The position numbers and the translations under genes are program-made. The notes beneath the pieces were generated by a model. It ran no database searches. It had not been told where the DNA came from and was given only the letters and a program-made list of their open reading frames with translations. DNA of 64,000 nt from Chitinophagaceae bacterium UBA4411 (GTDB lineage Bacteria > Bacteroidota > Bacteroidia > Chitinophagales > Chitinophagaceae): contig DGQP01000001.1 of assembly GCA_002400415.1 (NCBI GenBank), forward strand, positions 369,214 through 433,213, given 5' to 3'. Shown piece by piece: positions 7,090-15,283 of the stretch (positions are counted from its first letter, which is position 1; each line of letters opens with the position of its first letter).

Positions 7090-9651
7090 TTAATCTTCTG
7101 CTCTTCCGCTGGCCGCATCTATATTCCGTCCAAAGAAGATCGCATTCATGAACAGCTTGCTGCCGCCCAGCCAGAAGGCCCGGAAATTCGGGTTGTCCGC
7201 AATATTGATCACCCGGCCATTACCGACCGTATTGACGATCACTGCTGCTGAGTTTTTAATCGCATCCTTATTCTCCCGGCTCACCCAGCCACTTTGTAAT
7301 GGGTTACTGCCATAATAAAATGGTGTGGCGTATGGGTTCCTGCTTTTTTCCATAAATACTTTATTCGCCTTGAACAGACTCACCGTCTTCTGGTTGTAGC
7401 CATAGGCTAACGGGTGCGTCCTGTCAATATCCGCCCCGAAGATGGCGCCGCTCACCTGCTGGGCTCCCTCCACTTCTGAACGATCAGCATAGGTTAGCTT
7501 TTGTGTACTGTCCACCGGTGCTTTTGCTTTTTTGAATTTCACATCACTGATACCATTCTGTGCCGACCAGTTGATGGCTTCTTCTGTCAATATCAATGTG
7601 CCGCCCGCCTGCACCCATGCTTTCAGCTTGTCTTTATTCAGCTCGTTATAATTACCACCCACCATGATCAGCGTATTGTATTTATTCAGATCAGCCCGGT
7701 TAAAAACGGCAGGCTCCAGGTGTGTGGCTGGTATATTCATCCGCTGATCCAATAAATGCCATACTTCACCCGCATCGGTAGCATTCACTCCCGGTCCGGT
7801 GATCATCGCAATATTCGGTTTGCTGATCACCGCAAATTTGCTGCTGCCGAGATCACTGCCGCTGTTCACATTGCCGGTTTTCACCGCATAAACTTTCAAC
7901 CGGTATTTTTCTGTCACCGCACTTACCATGATGGCCACTGTTTCGCTGCTTTCCTTCTGCAGTTTCACCGGTATCATGATGGTACCATAATCAAATTTCA
8001 TATTGCCCTCGCTGACCGGCATTTCGAATTTATCCGTTGCTACTTTGATGATCAGCCCGGCGGATAATAATTCATGCAATGCTGCCGGGGCATAGAGATC
8101 ATCCCATTCCATCAGGTAAGCATATTCGCTTTTGCCACCTACAATAGTTTTCTTCGGCATAGCCAGTGTTTCCACTTTGCTGCCAAAAACGGGTTGCCCT
8201 GTTAATTCAGTATACGGCAAACCAAAAGCCAGCGGCATGGTCCAGGCCGTGATATCATAGAACAAACTGTCTTTGTATTCTGATGTCTTTTCAAAAATGC
8301 CCCTGATCAGGCTATGCTGTGGCTGGTTCAGCGACACCATATACGAACTTCCCTTTTCAAACTCTGCATTGTTCCAGTTGGTTGGCAATTCATTCAGTTC
8401 AATTTGATGGCGTTTCAGCATTTCTGCAAAATGAAAAGTTTTGGCCGGGTCATTCTTATCACCAAACACATAGCCCTTCACAGCATAAGCAGCCGCACGG
8501 CTGACGGATTGCTTATAAAAATCCCGCTGATATTCTAAGAATTCTTTGCGCAAGGCTTTGGCTCCTTCCAGTGTTGATAGTGTGGTGGTGAACTGGTTCT
8601 TTATCGTGAAAGGAAAACTCAGCAAACCATTATTGGTTTGCTGCAGATGACCTCTTGAAGAAGCCTGCTCAAACAGGATTCCAATACAACCCTGCACATC
8701 CGGATAGGTGGATCCCTTGCCATAATAAAAATCATCATAATTCTCTTTGGTGAAATACAAAGAGCCGATACGGTCTAAGAACGCCGCATGAAATTTTCCA
8801 AGTTTCCCGGTCAGCTCCTGGTTTTTCTCCGGTGTCAGCGGGTTCACCCTTGATGGCACACCGGGTTGAAAAAAGAAAGTGGCATTGCTGCCCTGCTCGT
8901 GGTGATCGGTCAGGATATTCGGTTTCCATTTCTGGAACCAGGCCACCCGGTTCTGGCTCTCCACATGCACGGTGGGCAACCAGTCCCGGTTCAGGTCGAA
9001 CCAGTAATGATTGAAACGGCCGCCGGGCCATACTTCATTAAACTCCCTCGAATTGGGATCGCTCACCAGGTTCTTACTCTTATGCTGGTTCGCCCAGGTG
9101 GAAAAACGTTGCAGGCCATCGGGGTTAAAAGAAGGATCAAAAAGAATAACGGTATTCTCCAGCAGTTCATCTATTTGTTTACCCTGTGCTGCTGCCAGAT
9201 AATAGGCACTCAGCAAACTGGCATTGGCTCCGCTGGGTTCATTGCCATGAATGGAATGACCGATCCAGACCACGATGGGCATATTCTCAATATTCAGAGA
9301 GGCAGACCGGGCCGGATCAGTGAGCTGCACATGCTGCTGTCTTATTTCTTCCAGCCGTTGCTGGTTCTTGGGCGAGGTGATGATCAGCAATACCTGCGGC
9401 CGGTTTTCATAGGTCAGCCCCATCGTTTCCAATTTCACCCGGTCAGGTGCTGCGGCCGCAATGGCTTTCATATAATTCACGAGGCGGTCATGAGTCACAT
9501 GCCATTCTCCCACTTCGTGGTAAATAATGTCTTTGGGTTTGGGGATGGCCGGGTTATACGACACACTATCCGGCAAATAATAACTGAGGTTTTGTGCAAA
9601 CAGCGAACTGCTTATTACAAAACAACCAAGAAAGAGTAACCATTTTCTCAT
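7090..9651 (-). CDS. Exported M14-family zinc carboxypeptidase
   Basis: The 853-residue protein has a signal peptide (residues 1-20) and an N-terminal peptidase M14 domain. Its zinc-binding H-x-x-E lies in HSIHGNEPSG (H135, E138), and a later DHHEQGSN segment would supply the third zinc ligand. The C-terminal half (from about residue 500) includes a segment resembling a class I glutamine-amidotransferase-like or ThuA-like fold (NTLIMVGGNYNELN and GTLILTEEAINWS). This layout is common in large Bacteroidota M14 proteins. It probably trims peptides in the periplasm or outside the cell. Substrate is unknown. Confidence 0.88.
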   Translation of the reverse strand: MRKWLLFLGCFVISSSLFAQNLSYYLPDSVSYNPAIPKPKDIIYHEVGEWHVTHDRLVNYMKAIAAAAPDRVKLETMGLTYENRPQVLLIITSPKNQQRLEEIRQQHVQLTDPARSASLNIENMPIVVWIGHSIHGNEPSGANASLLSAYYLAAAQGKQIDELLENTVILFDPSFNPDGLQRFSTWANQHKSKNLVSDPNSREFNEVWPGGRFNHYWFDLNRDWLPTVHVESQNRVAWFQKWKPNILTDHHEQGSNATFFFQPGVPSRVNPLTPEKNQELTGKLGKFHAAFLDRIGSLYFTKENYDDFYYGKGSTYPDVQGCIGILFEQASSRGHLQQTNNGLLSFPFTIKNQFTTTLSTLEGAKALRKEFLEYQRDFYKQSVSRAAAYAVKGYVFGDKNDPAKTFHFAEMLKRHQIELNELPTNWNNAEFEKGSSYMVSLNQPQHSLIRGIFEKTSEYKDSLFYDITAWTMPLAFGLPYTELTGQPVFGSKVETLAMPKKTIVGGKSEYAYLMEWDDLYAPAALHELLSAGLIIKVATDKFEMPVSEGNMKFDYGTIMIPVKLQKESSETVAIMVSAVTEKYRLKVYAVKTGNVNSGSDLGSSKFAVISKPNIAMITGPGVNATDAGEVWHLLDQRMNIPATHLEPAVFNRADLNKYNTLIMVGGNYNELNKDKLKAWVQAGGTLILTEEAINWSAQNGISDVKFKKAKAPVDSTQKLTYADRSEVEGAQQVSGAIFGADIDRTHPLAYGYNQKTVSLFKANKVFMEKSRNPYATPFYYGSNPLQSGWVSRENKDAIKNSAAVIVNTVGNGRVINIADNPNFRAFWLGGSKLFMNAIFFGRNIDAASGRAED

Positions 9652-9847
9652 ACAGGTGATTTTAGGAAGGGGAAATTACGGAATCGGGAGGCTATTAAAA
9701 ATTGTTTTGGAGATAAATTTAGAAAGGCTGTCAATACGAAACTATGTCAGCAGTGGCGTATATTTATTTGTACTATGCAAGTCATGGTACTCCCTGTTCG
9801 GCGACATCGTGACTGTATTTGTTTTTTTTGACAAACTCTCCTAAGAA

Positions 9848-10282
9848 ATGATTGAACTTAATACTCAAAAAGCAAAAGACTTAAACGAAATAGTTGCAAA
9901 ATCTTTAGAAGAAAATCAAACTCATTCTGACGGATTTGAACTTTCGTGGTATCAATCTAAAATAAGACCTGACTTTTCAAGAGCATACTATTTTCATTTA
10001 CATTCCTTGATGAAATATTATAACGAAAAGTATAACCGCAACTGGATAACAACAAGTGACAGAGCTTATGTACGGTCAAACCCTAACACAGCTTATTTTT
10101 ATGAAGAAGGCGGTTATCTAAAAATTTTAGAAGATGAAACCCGTGACCAAAAGATCAAAGAACTGACAGAAAAACAATTACAGAAAAATATCTTCCAGCT
10201 AAAATACTGGTGGTGGATATTAATATTCAGTGCTGTTATTTCTACAATTATTACCGTATTATCAAAACTATTGCCAATATAG
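9848..10282 (+). CDS. Hypothetical tail-anchored membrane protein
   Basis: Not recognised. The 144-residue protein has a soluble N-terminal part (about 115 residues) rich in Tyr, Asn and Lys, then a charged helix (DQKIKELTEKQLQKN) and a single C-terminal transmembrane segment (WWWILIFSAVISTIITVL). That suggests a tail-anchored inner-membrane protein. The codons are distinctly AT-rich compared with the preceding M14 gene, and a REP-like repeat follows, so the gene lies in an accessory patch. Function is unknown. Confidence 0.7.
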   Translation: MIELNTQKAKDLNEIVAKSLEENQTHSDGFELSWYQSKIRPDFSRAYYFHLHSLMKYYNEKYNRNWITTSDRAYVRSNPNTAYFYEEGGYLKILEDETRDQKIKELTEKQLQKNIFQLKYWWWILIFSAVISTIITVLSKLLPI

Positions 10283-10355
10283 TAGCGATAATCCAACCAA
10301 TTGTGGCTGACCATACAGTAATATGTAAATACTTTTCATCTTCTATATTCATAAT

Positions 10356-10396
10356 TTTTACGCCTTTGTCGGCAAAAAACGCTAACCTCGGCGTAA
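10356..10396. repeat. Solo REP-like element
   Basis: This 41-bp unit has the ends TTTTACGCC and GGCGTAA and an internal weak stem (GTCGGC/GCTAAC) around an A5 loop. Both features match the ends of the two transposase-bearing elements at 10874-11380 and 12978-13627, including the shared string AACCTCGGCGT. No transposase is inside. It looks like a stand-alone REP mobilised by the neighbouring RAYT. Confidence 0.65.
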
Positions 10397-10441
10397 GATT
10401 AAATTTATAGACTTAATAGATAAATTATAGAAATTTGATTG

Positions 10442-10855
10442 ATGGAAATTGTTTTAGCCATATGTGGAATCATAGGAGGTATCGCAGCGATTTATGGAAT
10501 TGCAGCTTACTTCAAAGACCATGTTGAGAAACCAAATGAACAGAAATTATCTCTTGTGGCTCAGTTTAGAGCAAATCAGAATCTTGCCAATGAGATTCGT
10601 GATACGCTGATTCAATATACCAATAAGAACAATGCACACAATCAGGAATTTTTTCAGGGAGTTACTTTTGATGCATATATATCACTTCTGACAAAGACGT
10701 TGGAAAATGACTTGGCTGATGAAACCCTAGTAAAAGTCATCAAAGAAAAACTTCCCGAAAGTATAATTACATCAATGTCTTTTAGCTTGAATACTCAGTT
10801 TACGAATCTCTCCAGCGTAAAGAACTATCTCCATCTCTATTTACATAACAAGTAA
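10442..10855 (+). CDS. Hypothetical membrane-anchored protein
   Basis: Not recognised. The 137-residue protein starts with a hydrophobic segment (IVLAICGIIGGIAAIYGIAA) that should act as an N-terminal signal anchor. It is followed by a mostly helical cytoplasmic or periplasmic part without known motifs. The TTG just before the ATG at 10442 could extend it by one codon; ATG is preferred. It is AT-rich, like its upstream neighbour, and is wedged between a solo REP and a deleted RAYT element. Confidence 0.65.
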   Translation: MEIVLAICGIIGGIAAIYGIAAYFKDHVEKPNEQKLSLVAQFRANQNLANEIRDTLIQYTNKNNAHNQEFFQGVTFDAYISLLTKTLENDLADETLVKVIKEKLPESIITSMSFSLNTQFTNLSSVKNYLHLYLHNK

Positions 10856-10883
10856 TACCTCTTTGTATTTTAAGTTTACACCA

Positions 10884-10913
10884 TTGTTGGTGCCTGCCGG
10901 CAGGCACCAACAA
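10884..10913. repeat. Perfect 30-nt palindrome (REP hairpin)
   Basis: TTGTTGGTGCCTGCC is followed directly by its exact reverse complement. The outer GTTGGTG/CACCAAC arms match the hairpin of the intact element, but here a TGCCTGCCGGCAGGCA palindrome replaces the usual short loop. Confidence 0.85.
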
Positions 10914-10918
10914 CCGAA

Positions 10919-11281
10919 TTATAGATCAGCCTCTATGGAGAGCCCCCGGTTATCAATACCGGTTTCATAAAACAACGCTGAAGAATATTTATACTCCTCG
11001 GCCAAAGAACAAATACCAGCCCTGACCGGGTTCCAGTGGATATAGCCCAGCTTCTGGCGGTACACCTCACCTGTCCGTAATTCAATATTCAACGGATTAC
11101 GTTCCCATAGTTGATATTCCCGGTCTGCAGCATTTACTTTAAACTGTTCAGGCACCGCCGGGTGATGCTGCCGCAGGTCATCCTTGATCTGCTGGCTCGC
11201 ATATTTTAGAAAATCCCGCTGCACATCTGCCGGGTGGATAAGCGGCTGCAGCAGCCAGATAAGAAGCAGGTGGTTCGGCAT
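10919..11281 (-). pseudogene. REP-associated tyrosine transposase, N-terminally deleted
   Basis: The 120-residue frame aligns closely with residues from about 53 onward of the intact RAYT at 12967-13539 (for example LIHPADVQRDFLKYA and the WNPVRAGICSLAEEYKYSSA block). It lacks the N-terminal portion, and its initiation methionine is the internal Met of the MPNH motif. The catalytic His-containing motif is also altered: MPNHLHLIW in the intact copy reads MPNHLLLIW here. It is therefore almost certainly inactive. The deletion junction can be explained by an 8-bp direct repeat (see findings). Confidence 0.85.
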
Positions 11282-11463
11282 AACAACAAAGGCATAGAGA
11301 AGATAAAAATAAAGAATGTCTCATTGATCAGTCAGAATCCTTCGTTAGTGCGGTTGACGAAAAACTAACCCGGCGTAAACTATGGCAACAGTATAATATA
11401 TTTACGTCTTATACGTTATACACGGAATACTTCACAACCTTCAAAGCAGGCAAATTACAACTC

Positions 11464-12975
11464 ATGATTAAAAACACTTTCATTCTTTTTCTTATAGTTT
11501 CCACAGGACTACCCGTATTTAGCCAGCCCAGACAAAAAGCAATTGATGACTTCTTCACAGCATTAGTGAAAAATCAGCAATTCAGCGGCAATGTCTTAGT
11601 GATTGAAAAAAATAAAATCGTGTACGAAAAGTCATTTGGCTATGCAGATCATATTACAAAAACGCCGAATACGCCAAACATAACTTTCCCGATTGCAAGC
11701 ATTTCAAAAATTTTTACAGCAACAGCAATTCTTCAGTTAAAAGAAAAAGGTTTGCTGAAAATAACAGACGCTGTCACCCTGCATCTACCCAAATTTCCTT
11801 ATCCTGATATCACCATCAAACATTTGCTTTCCCATACTTCAGGCCTTCCTCCTTATAACGCTTTTTTTGATAAGGACAGGAAGGAAAACCCGGATAAAGT
11901 ATTTACAAACAAAGATTTTATTCCCGGGGTTGTGGCAAATAAGCAACCCCTGGTCTACCAATCTGGTGAAAAAGGCAATTATGACAACATCAACTTTCTG
12001 GTATTGGCTTTAATTGTCGAAAAAGTTTCAGGAATTCCGTATAAAGACTATATCGAAAAAAACATTCTTAAACCTGCGGGAATGAATAAGACCACATTTT
12101 TCCCTTTACCGGAACAGTTTAACAGAGCCGGAATAAAAAACTATGCATTTCCACATGTGTATTTACACGCTTATGATACAGCACCTGTCAAATCTAATTC
12201 TATTCCTTATGTAAGAGAATACTGGCATTCGTATGGCTTTAACGGTTTTGGCGATTACGTAAGTACTATCGGTGATTTATGGAAATTTGACAATGCTTTG
12301 TACAATAACAAGTTGTTAAAGCAACAAACATTAGAAGAAGCTTTTGTACCAACAAAACTAAACAATGGAGAAGACAATCCGGATTTGTTTGGATTGGGCT
12401 GGGAAATCGAAAAAGATGCTTCAATGGGGAAACTGGTTTACCATAGCGGTGCCGCATTGGGATTAAGTTCAAATATTTTACGCAATGTCACCAAACATCA
12501 AACAGTGATTTTATTTGACAATACACATTTTAACGCCCATGAAAATGCCACTAAAACAATGATGCTTCTGAATGGGAAAAATATTGATCTCCCCAAGAAA
12601 AGCATTGCGAAAGTATATGGAAAGACCTTGCTCGGCAAAGGTACTACTGCGGCAAAAGAGGCTTTGGAAATATTAATAAAAGACACAGCCAGCTACTACC
12701 TGAGTGAAGACGAAATGAATTCTCTTGGATATGACTTTATGGGGAACAGCAATCCCTATCATTTGCCTGAACAGCACTTTTATAAACAAGCTGTTGAAAC
12801 ACTTAAAATAAATGTCGATTTGTTTCCAAATAGCTGGAATGCCTATGATAGTTATGGGGAGGCACTTTTAGCAGACGGACAAAAAGAAGAAGCCATAAAA
12901 ATGTATCAAAAGTCAATTGAATTAAATCCTAAAAATGAGGGCGGGAAAAAAATACTTCAAAAAATATTACAATAA
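11464..12975 (+). CDS. Exported serine hydrolase (class C beta-lactamase-like) with C-terminal TPR
   Basis: The 503-residue protein has a signal peptide (residues 1-20) and a beta-lactamase-related domain of the class C/DD-peptidase/esterase type. The catalytic SxxK is SISK (S79, K82); a YDN motif (NYDNINF) and a late HSG motif (YHSGAALG) complete the set. From about residue 425 a tetratricopeptide-like repeat follows (NSWNAYDSYGEALLADGQKE, then EAIKMYQKSIELNPKN). It may act on peptidoglycan peptides, esters or D-amino acid peptides; resistance is not implied. It is bracketed by two same-orientation RAYT elements; the right-hand one starts directly after the stop codon. Confidence 0.88.
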   Translation: MIKNTFILFLIVSTGLPVFSQPRQKAIDDFFTALVKNQQFSGNVLVIEKNKIVYEKSFGYADHITKTPNTPNITFPIASISKIFTATAILQLKEKGLLKITDAVTLHLPKFPYPDITIKHLLSHTSGLPPYNAFFDKDRKENPDKVFTNKDFIPGVVANKQPLVYQSGEKGNYDNINFLVLALIVEKVSGIPYKDYIEKNILKPAGMNKTTFFPLPEQFNRAGIKNYAFPHVYLHAYDTAPVKSNSIPYVREYWHSYGFNGFGDYVSTIGDLWKFDNALYNNKLLKQQTLEEAFVPTKLNNGEDNPDLFGLGWEIEKDASMGKLVYHSGAALGLSSNILRNVTKHQTVILFDNTHFNAHENATKTMMLLNGKNIDLPKKSIAKVYGKTLLGKGTTAAKEALEILIKDTASYYLSEDEMNSLGYDFMGNSNPYHLPEQHFYKQAVETLKINVDLFPNSWNAYDSYGEALLADGQKEEAIKMYQKSIELNPKNEGGKKILQKILQ

Positions 12976-13539
12976 AATTTTACGCCGTTGTTGGTGTTTC
13001 TCACCAACAACCGGACTATAGGTCAGTCCCGGTGGTGAGAAAAAACCCCAGTTATCAATACCGGTTTCATAAAACAAGGCTGAAGAATATTTATACTCCT
13101 CCGGCAAAGAACAAATACCAGCTCTTACCGGATTCAGGTGGATATAGTCCAGCTTCTGGCGGTACACTTCCTCTGTTCGTAATTCAATACTCAACGGGTT
13201 GCGTTCCCATAGTTGATATTCCCGGTCTGCCGCATTTACTTTAAACTGCTCAAGCACCGCCGGGTGATGCTGCCGCAGATCATGCTTGATCTGCTGGCCC
13301 GTGTATTTCAAGAAATCCCGCTGCACATCTGCCGGGTGGATAAGCGGCTGCATCTGCCAGATAAGATGCAGGTGGTTCGGCATAATAACAAATGCATAGA
13401 GTTGAATTCTCCTATTTTGCACCAGGAAACGAAAACTGTTTATTATTATATCTTTATACTTGTCCGGCCGGAGTAATTTTTTCCACTCCAGGTTGGTGGC
13501 CGTGAAGAATTGGGGATATTCAGTGATTAACAGTGGCAT
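12967..13539 (-). CDS. REP-associated tyrosine transposase (RAYT, IS200-like Y1 HUH family)
   Basis: RAYTs are single-domain Y1 transposases of the IS200/IS605 superfamily that act on REP hairpins. The 190-residue protein carries the HUH-type motif (MPNHLHLIW, near residues 53-61) and the family's C-terminal block YIHLNPVRAGICSLPEEYKYSSA. The catalytic tyrosine is probably in the helix around YRQKLDYIH. The coding region lies between two REP hairpins, and its last codons run through the left hairpin. This makes the C-terminal tail (SPPGLTYSPVVGEKHQQRR) partly REP-encoded. The start at 13539 gives the typical N-terminus; the copy looks intact. Confidence 0.88.
   Translation of the reverse strand: MPLLITEYPQFFTATNLEWKKLLRPDKYKDIIINSFRFLVQNRRIQLYAFVIMPNHLHLIWQMQPLIHPADVQRDFLKYTGQQIKHDLRQHHPAVLEQFKVNAADREYQLWERNPLSIELRTEEVYRQKLDYIHLNPVRAGICSLPEEYKYSSALFYETGIDNWGFFSPPGLTYSPVVGEKHQQRRKILL
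12987..13011. repeat. Left REP hairpin of intact RAYT element
   Basis: GTTGTTGGTG and CACCAACAAC pair perfectly across a 5-nt TTTCT loop. Confidence 0.8.
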
Positions 13540-13595
13540 AGAGAAGATAAAAGTAAAAAATGTTTTATTGATCAGTCAGAGTCCTTCTTTAGTGC

Positions 13596-13616
13596 GGTTG
13601 GTGAAAAACACCAACC
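13596..13616. repeat. Right REP hairpin of intact RAYT element
   Basis: GGTTGGTG and CACCAACC pair perfectly across an A5 loop. The arm sequence matches the left hairpin. Confidence 0.8.
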
Positions 13617-13672
13617 TCGGCGTGAAAGACTGCCACTAACATTGTATTGGCAATATCTGAAATATTAATACC

Positions 13673-14269
13673 ATGAGAATTAGTTTACTGATCTTAAGTC
13701 TTGGAATTTTGAGTTGCAATCAGTCACAGAAAGGCAACAAAATAATTGTCAACGAAAAAACTAATAAGAATGAGGCCACTTACCGAATAGAGCAATTAAA
13801 CAAAGCGATACTTCTTGATTCTTCTAATGCTGAGTTATACGGCAGAAGGGGCGCATACTATTTTGCGATACAAAAGTATGACCTCGCTGAACAAGATTTG
13901 AACAAATCACTTGTCATCAACCCAAATGATGCAACCACCTGGGACAATTATGGCACTTTAAAAAGCAGGCAGAATGACTATACTGCAGCCTTTTCAGCAT
14001 ACAGTAAAGCTGTAAAACTATCTCCCTCAGATGCTCAATTTTTAAATAACGCAGGATGGTCTTTGCTCAATCTTGGACAATTTGAAGAATCAATTAAGTA
14101 TTTTGACAAAGCAATTAGCGAAGACAGTACATTAAATACTACATATACAAACAAAGGATTTGCATTGATTGCTTTAAAACAAAATGAAGAAGGATGCAGA
14201 TTATTGAAGTTTTCTGTAGAGCGGGGAATAAAAGAAGCTGAGACCTATCTAGACCAATATTGCCGTTAG
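13673..14269 (+). CDS. TPR-repeat lipoprotein
   Basis: The 198-residue product begins with a short lipoprotein signal whose lipobox is LSC (cysteine at about residue 15). Four tetratricopeptide repeats follow; for example AELYGRRGAYYFAIQKYDLA and NAGWSLLNLGQFEESIKYFD have the usual G/Y/A spacing. It is likely anchored in the envelope and may serve as a protein-binding scaffold; no partner is evident. Its codons are AT-rich, like its neighbours in this accessory patch. Confidence 0.82.
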   Translation: MRISLLILSLGILSCNQSQKGNKIIVNEKTNKNEATYRIEQLNKAILLDSSNAELYGRRGAYYFAIQKYDLAEQDLNKSLVINPNDATTWDNYGTLKSRQNDYTAAFSAYSKAVKLSPSDAQFLNNAGWSLLNLGQFEESIKYFDKAISEDSTLNTTYTNKGFALIALKQNEEGCRLLKFSVERGIKEAETYLDQYCR

Positions 14270-14325
14270 AAACCCAATACCGCTACTAACATGAACTGGA
14301 TATAATTCACTTCAAAAAATCTCCC

Positions 14326-14730
14326 ATGCCCAAATTAGCCATCATCAAAACCCAACCCACATCTTCCAGTGTAACTGGCTTTATCGACAGCATCGCCGAT
14401 GAGCAAAAACGGAAAGACAGTTATGTTATCCTTCAGCTGATGGAAAAAGCCACCAAAGAAAAACCAACTCTCTGGGGCAGTTCCATGATCGGTTTTGGAA
14501 AGCTGCGGTATAAAAGTCCCGCCACCGGCCGGGAAGTGGATTGGTTTAAGATCGGGTTCTCACCCCGCAAAGCCAATTTATCCCTGCACCTGCTGAACCT
14601 TGAGCGGCATGCGGAAGCACTGGCGAAATTGGGCAAGCACAAAACAGGCAAGGGTTGCCTTTATATCAATAAACTCGCAGATGTGGATCTGAAAATTTTG
14701 GAAAAGATCATCACTGCATCCGCAAAATAA
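14326..14730 (+). CDS. DUF1801 domain protein
   Basis: The 134-residue protein matches the DUF1801 (YdhG-like) fold: a helical N-terminus (VTGFIDSIADEQKRKD), then KPTLWGSSMIGFGKLRY, a DWFKIGFSPRKANLSLHLL strand pair, and a GKGCLYINKLADVDLKIL ending. Members are cytosolic proteins without an established reaction. It is followed after 11 bp by an SRPBCC gene, so the two may be co-transcribed; DUF1801 and AHSA1-like genes are often neighbours. Confidence 0.85.
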   Translation: MPKLAIIKTQPTSSSVTGFIDSIADEQKRKDSYVILQLMEKATKEKPTLWGSSMIGFGKLRYKSPATGREVDWFKIGFSPRKANLSLHLLNLERHAEALAKLGKHKTGKGCLYINKLADVDLKILEKIITASAK

Positions 14731-14741
14731 AATACTACAGT

Positions 14742-15209
14742 ATGGAACCCGGAATCATCAGCACCACACCCGACTGTGAGATCGTCAGTACAAGAATTGT
14801 CAATACCGCAAGGGAGATCGTGTACAAAGCATGGACCGACCCTGCTCATTTACAAAACTGGTGGGGACCAGCCGGTTTTACCAATACGTTTAACGAGTTT
14901 GATTTCCGGGTGGGTGGCCGCTGGCGTTTTATTATGCACGGACCGGATAAAGGCAATTATCAAAATGAATGTGAGTTTATAAAAATTGATCCACCATCTC
15001 TTGTTGCGTGGCAGCGTATTTCGAAACCTATTTTCCGGGTGCTCGCCCACTTTGAAGAAGTGACACCCCGCCAGACAAAGATCATTTTTAAAATGCTGTT
15101 CGATACTGCTGCCGAGTGCAACAAACTGAAACCCTATGTGGTGGACAAGAACGAAGAGAATTTTGACCGGCTTGAAACGGAGTTGGCGAAAATGGATTCC
15201 CGGGACTAA
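14742..15209 (+). CDS. SRPBCC (AHSA1-like) domain protein
   Basis: The 155-residue protein has the START/AHSA1-like helix-grip fold. Hallmarks are an N-terminal strand (VSTRIVNTAREIVYKAWTDP), the HLQNWWGPAGFTN segment, a GGRWRFIMHGPD turn, and a long C-terminal helix (NFDRLETELAKM). Such proteins bind small hydrophobic ligands or act on stress pathways; the ligand is unknown here. The gene starts 11 bp after the DUF1801 gene, indicating a two-gene operon, and converges on the katG terminator. Confidence 0.85.
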   Translation: MEPGIISTTPDCEIVSTRIVNTAREIVYKAWTDPAHLQNWWGPAGFTNTFNEFDFRVGGRWRFIMHGPDKGNYQNECEFIKIDPPSLVAWQRISKPIFRVLAHFEEVTPRQTKIIFKMLFDTAAECNKLKPYVVDKNEENFDRLETELAKMDSRD

Positions 15210-15220
15210 TAATATCTCTT

Positions 15221-15258
15221 ACAAAAAATAAAAAAAGGCAGCCTGTTCACAGGCTGCC
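15221..15258 (-). terminator. Rho-independent terminator of katG
   Basis: A perfect 10-bp stem (GGCAGCCTGT/ACAGGCTGCC) is followed, on the minus strand, by a long T-rich tract. It lies 25 bp after the katG stop codon. Confidence 0.9.
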
Positions 15259-15283
15259 TCTCCTATACGATCAAAAATTATTA

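Larger units (their letters stand above)
10874..11380 (-). mobile_element. REP/RAYT element, internally deleted copy
   Basis: The element is bounded by near-perfect inverted ends GTTTACACC and GGCGTAAAC. It contains a left hairpin (a perfect 30-nt palindrome), a 5'-truncated RAYT transposase gene, and a degenerate right hairpin (GGTTGACGAAAAACTAACC). It is a relative of the fuller element at 12978-13627; the spacer between the gene and the right hairpin is almost identical between the two, starting GCATAGAGAAGATAAAA. Confidence 0.75.
12978..13627 (-). mobile_element. REP/RAYT element, intact copy
   Basis: The ends are TTTTACGCC and GGCGTGAAA, inverted relative to each other. Hairpins lie at both ends: GTTGTTGGTG-TTTCT-CACCAACAAC (12987-13011) and GGTTGGTG-AAAAA-CACCAACC (13596-13616). 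The transposase gene lies between them on the minus strand. No target-site duplication is obvious, as expected for the HUH/Y1 single-strand mechanism of this family. Confidence 0.8.

Noticed and set aside
9656..9844. 62-codon frame between the M14 gene and the small membrane protein
   Set aside because: No recognisable motif or start signal; hydrophobic runs arise from AT-rich DNA.
11464..12975. Reading the serine hydrolase as an antibiotic-resistance beta-lactamase
   Set aside because: The SxxK and YxN motifs are shared by many esterases and peptidases, and the TPR tail argues for another role.
10874..13627. A CRISPR array made of the repeats
   Set aside because: Only a few unequally spaced, hairpin-type repeats with REP ends; no regular spacers and no cas genes.
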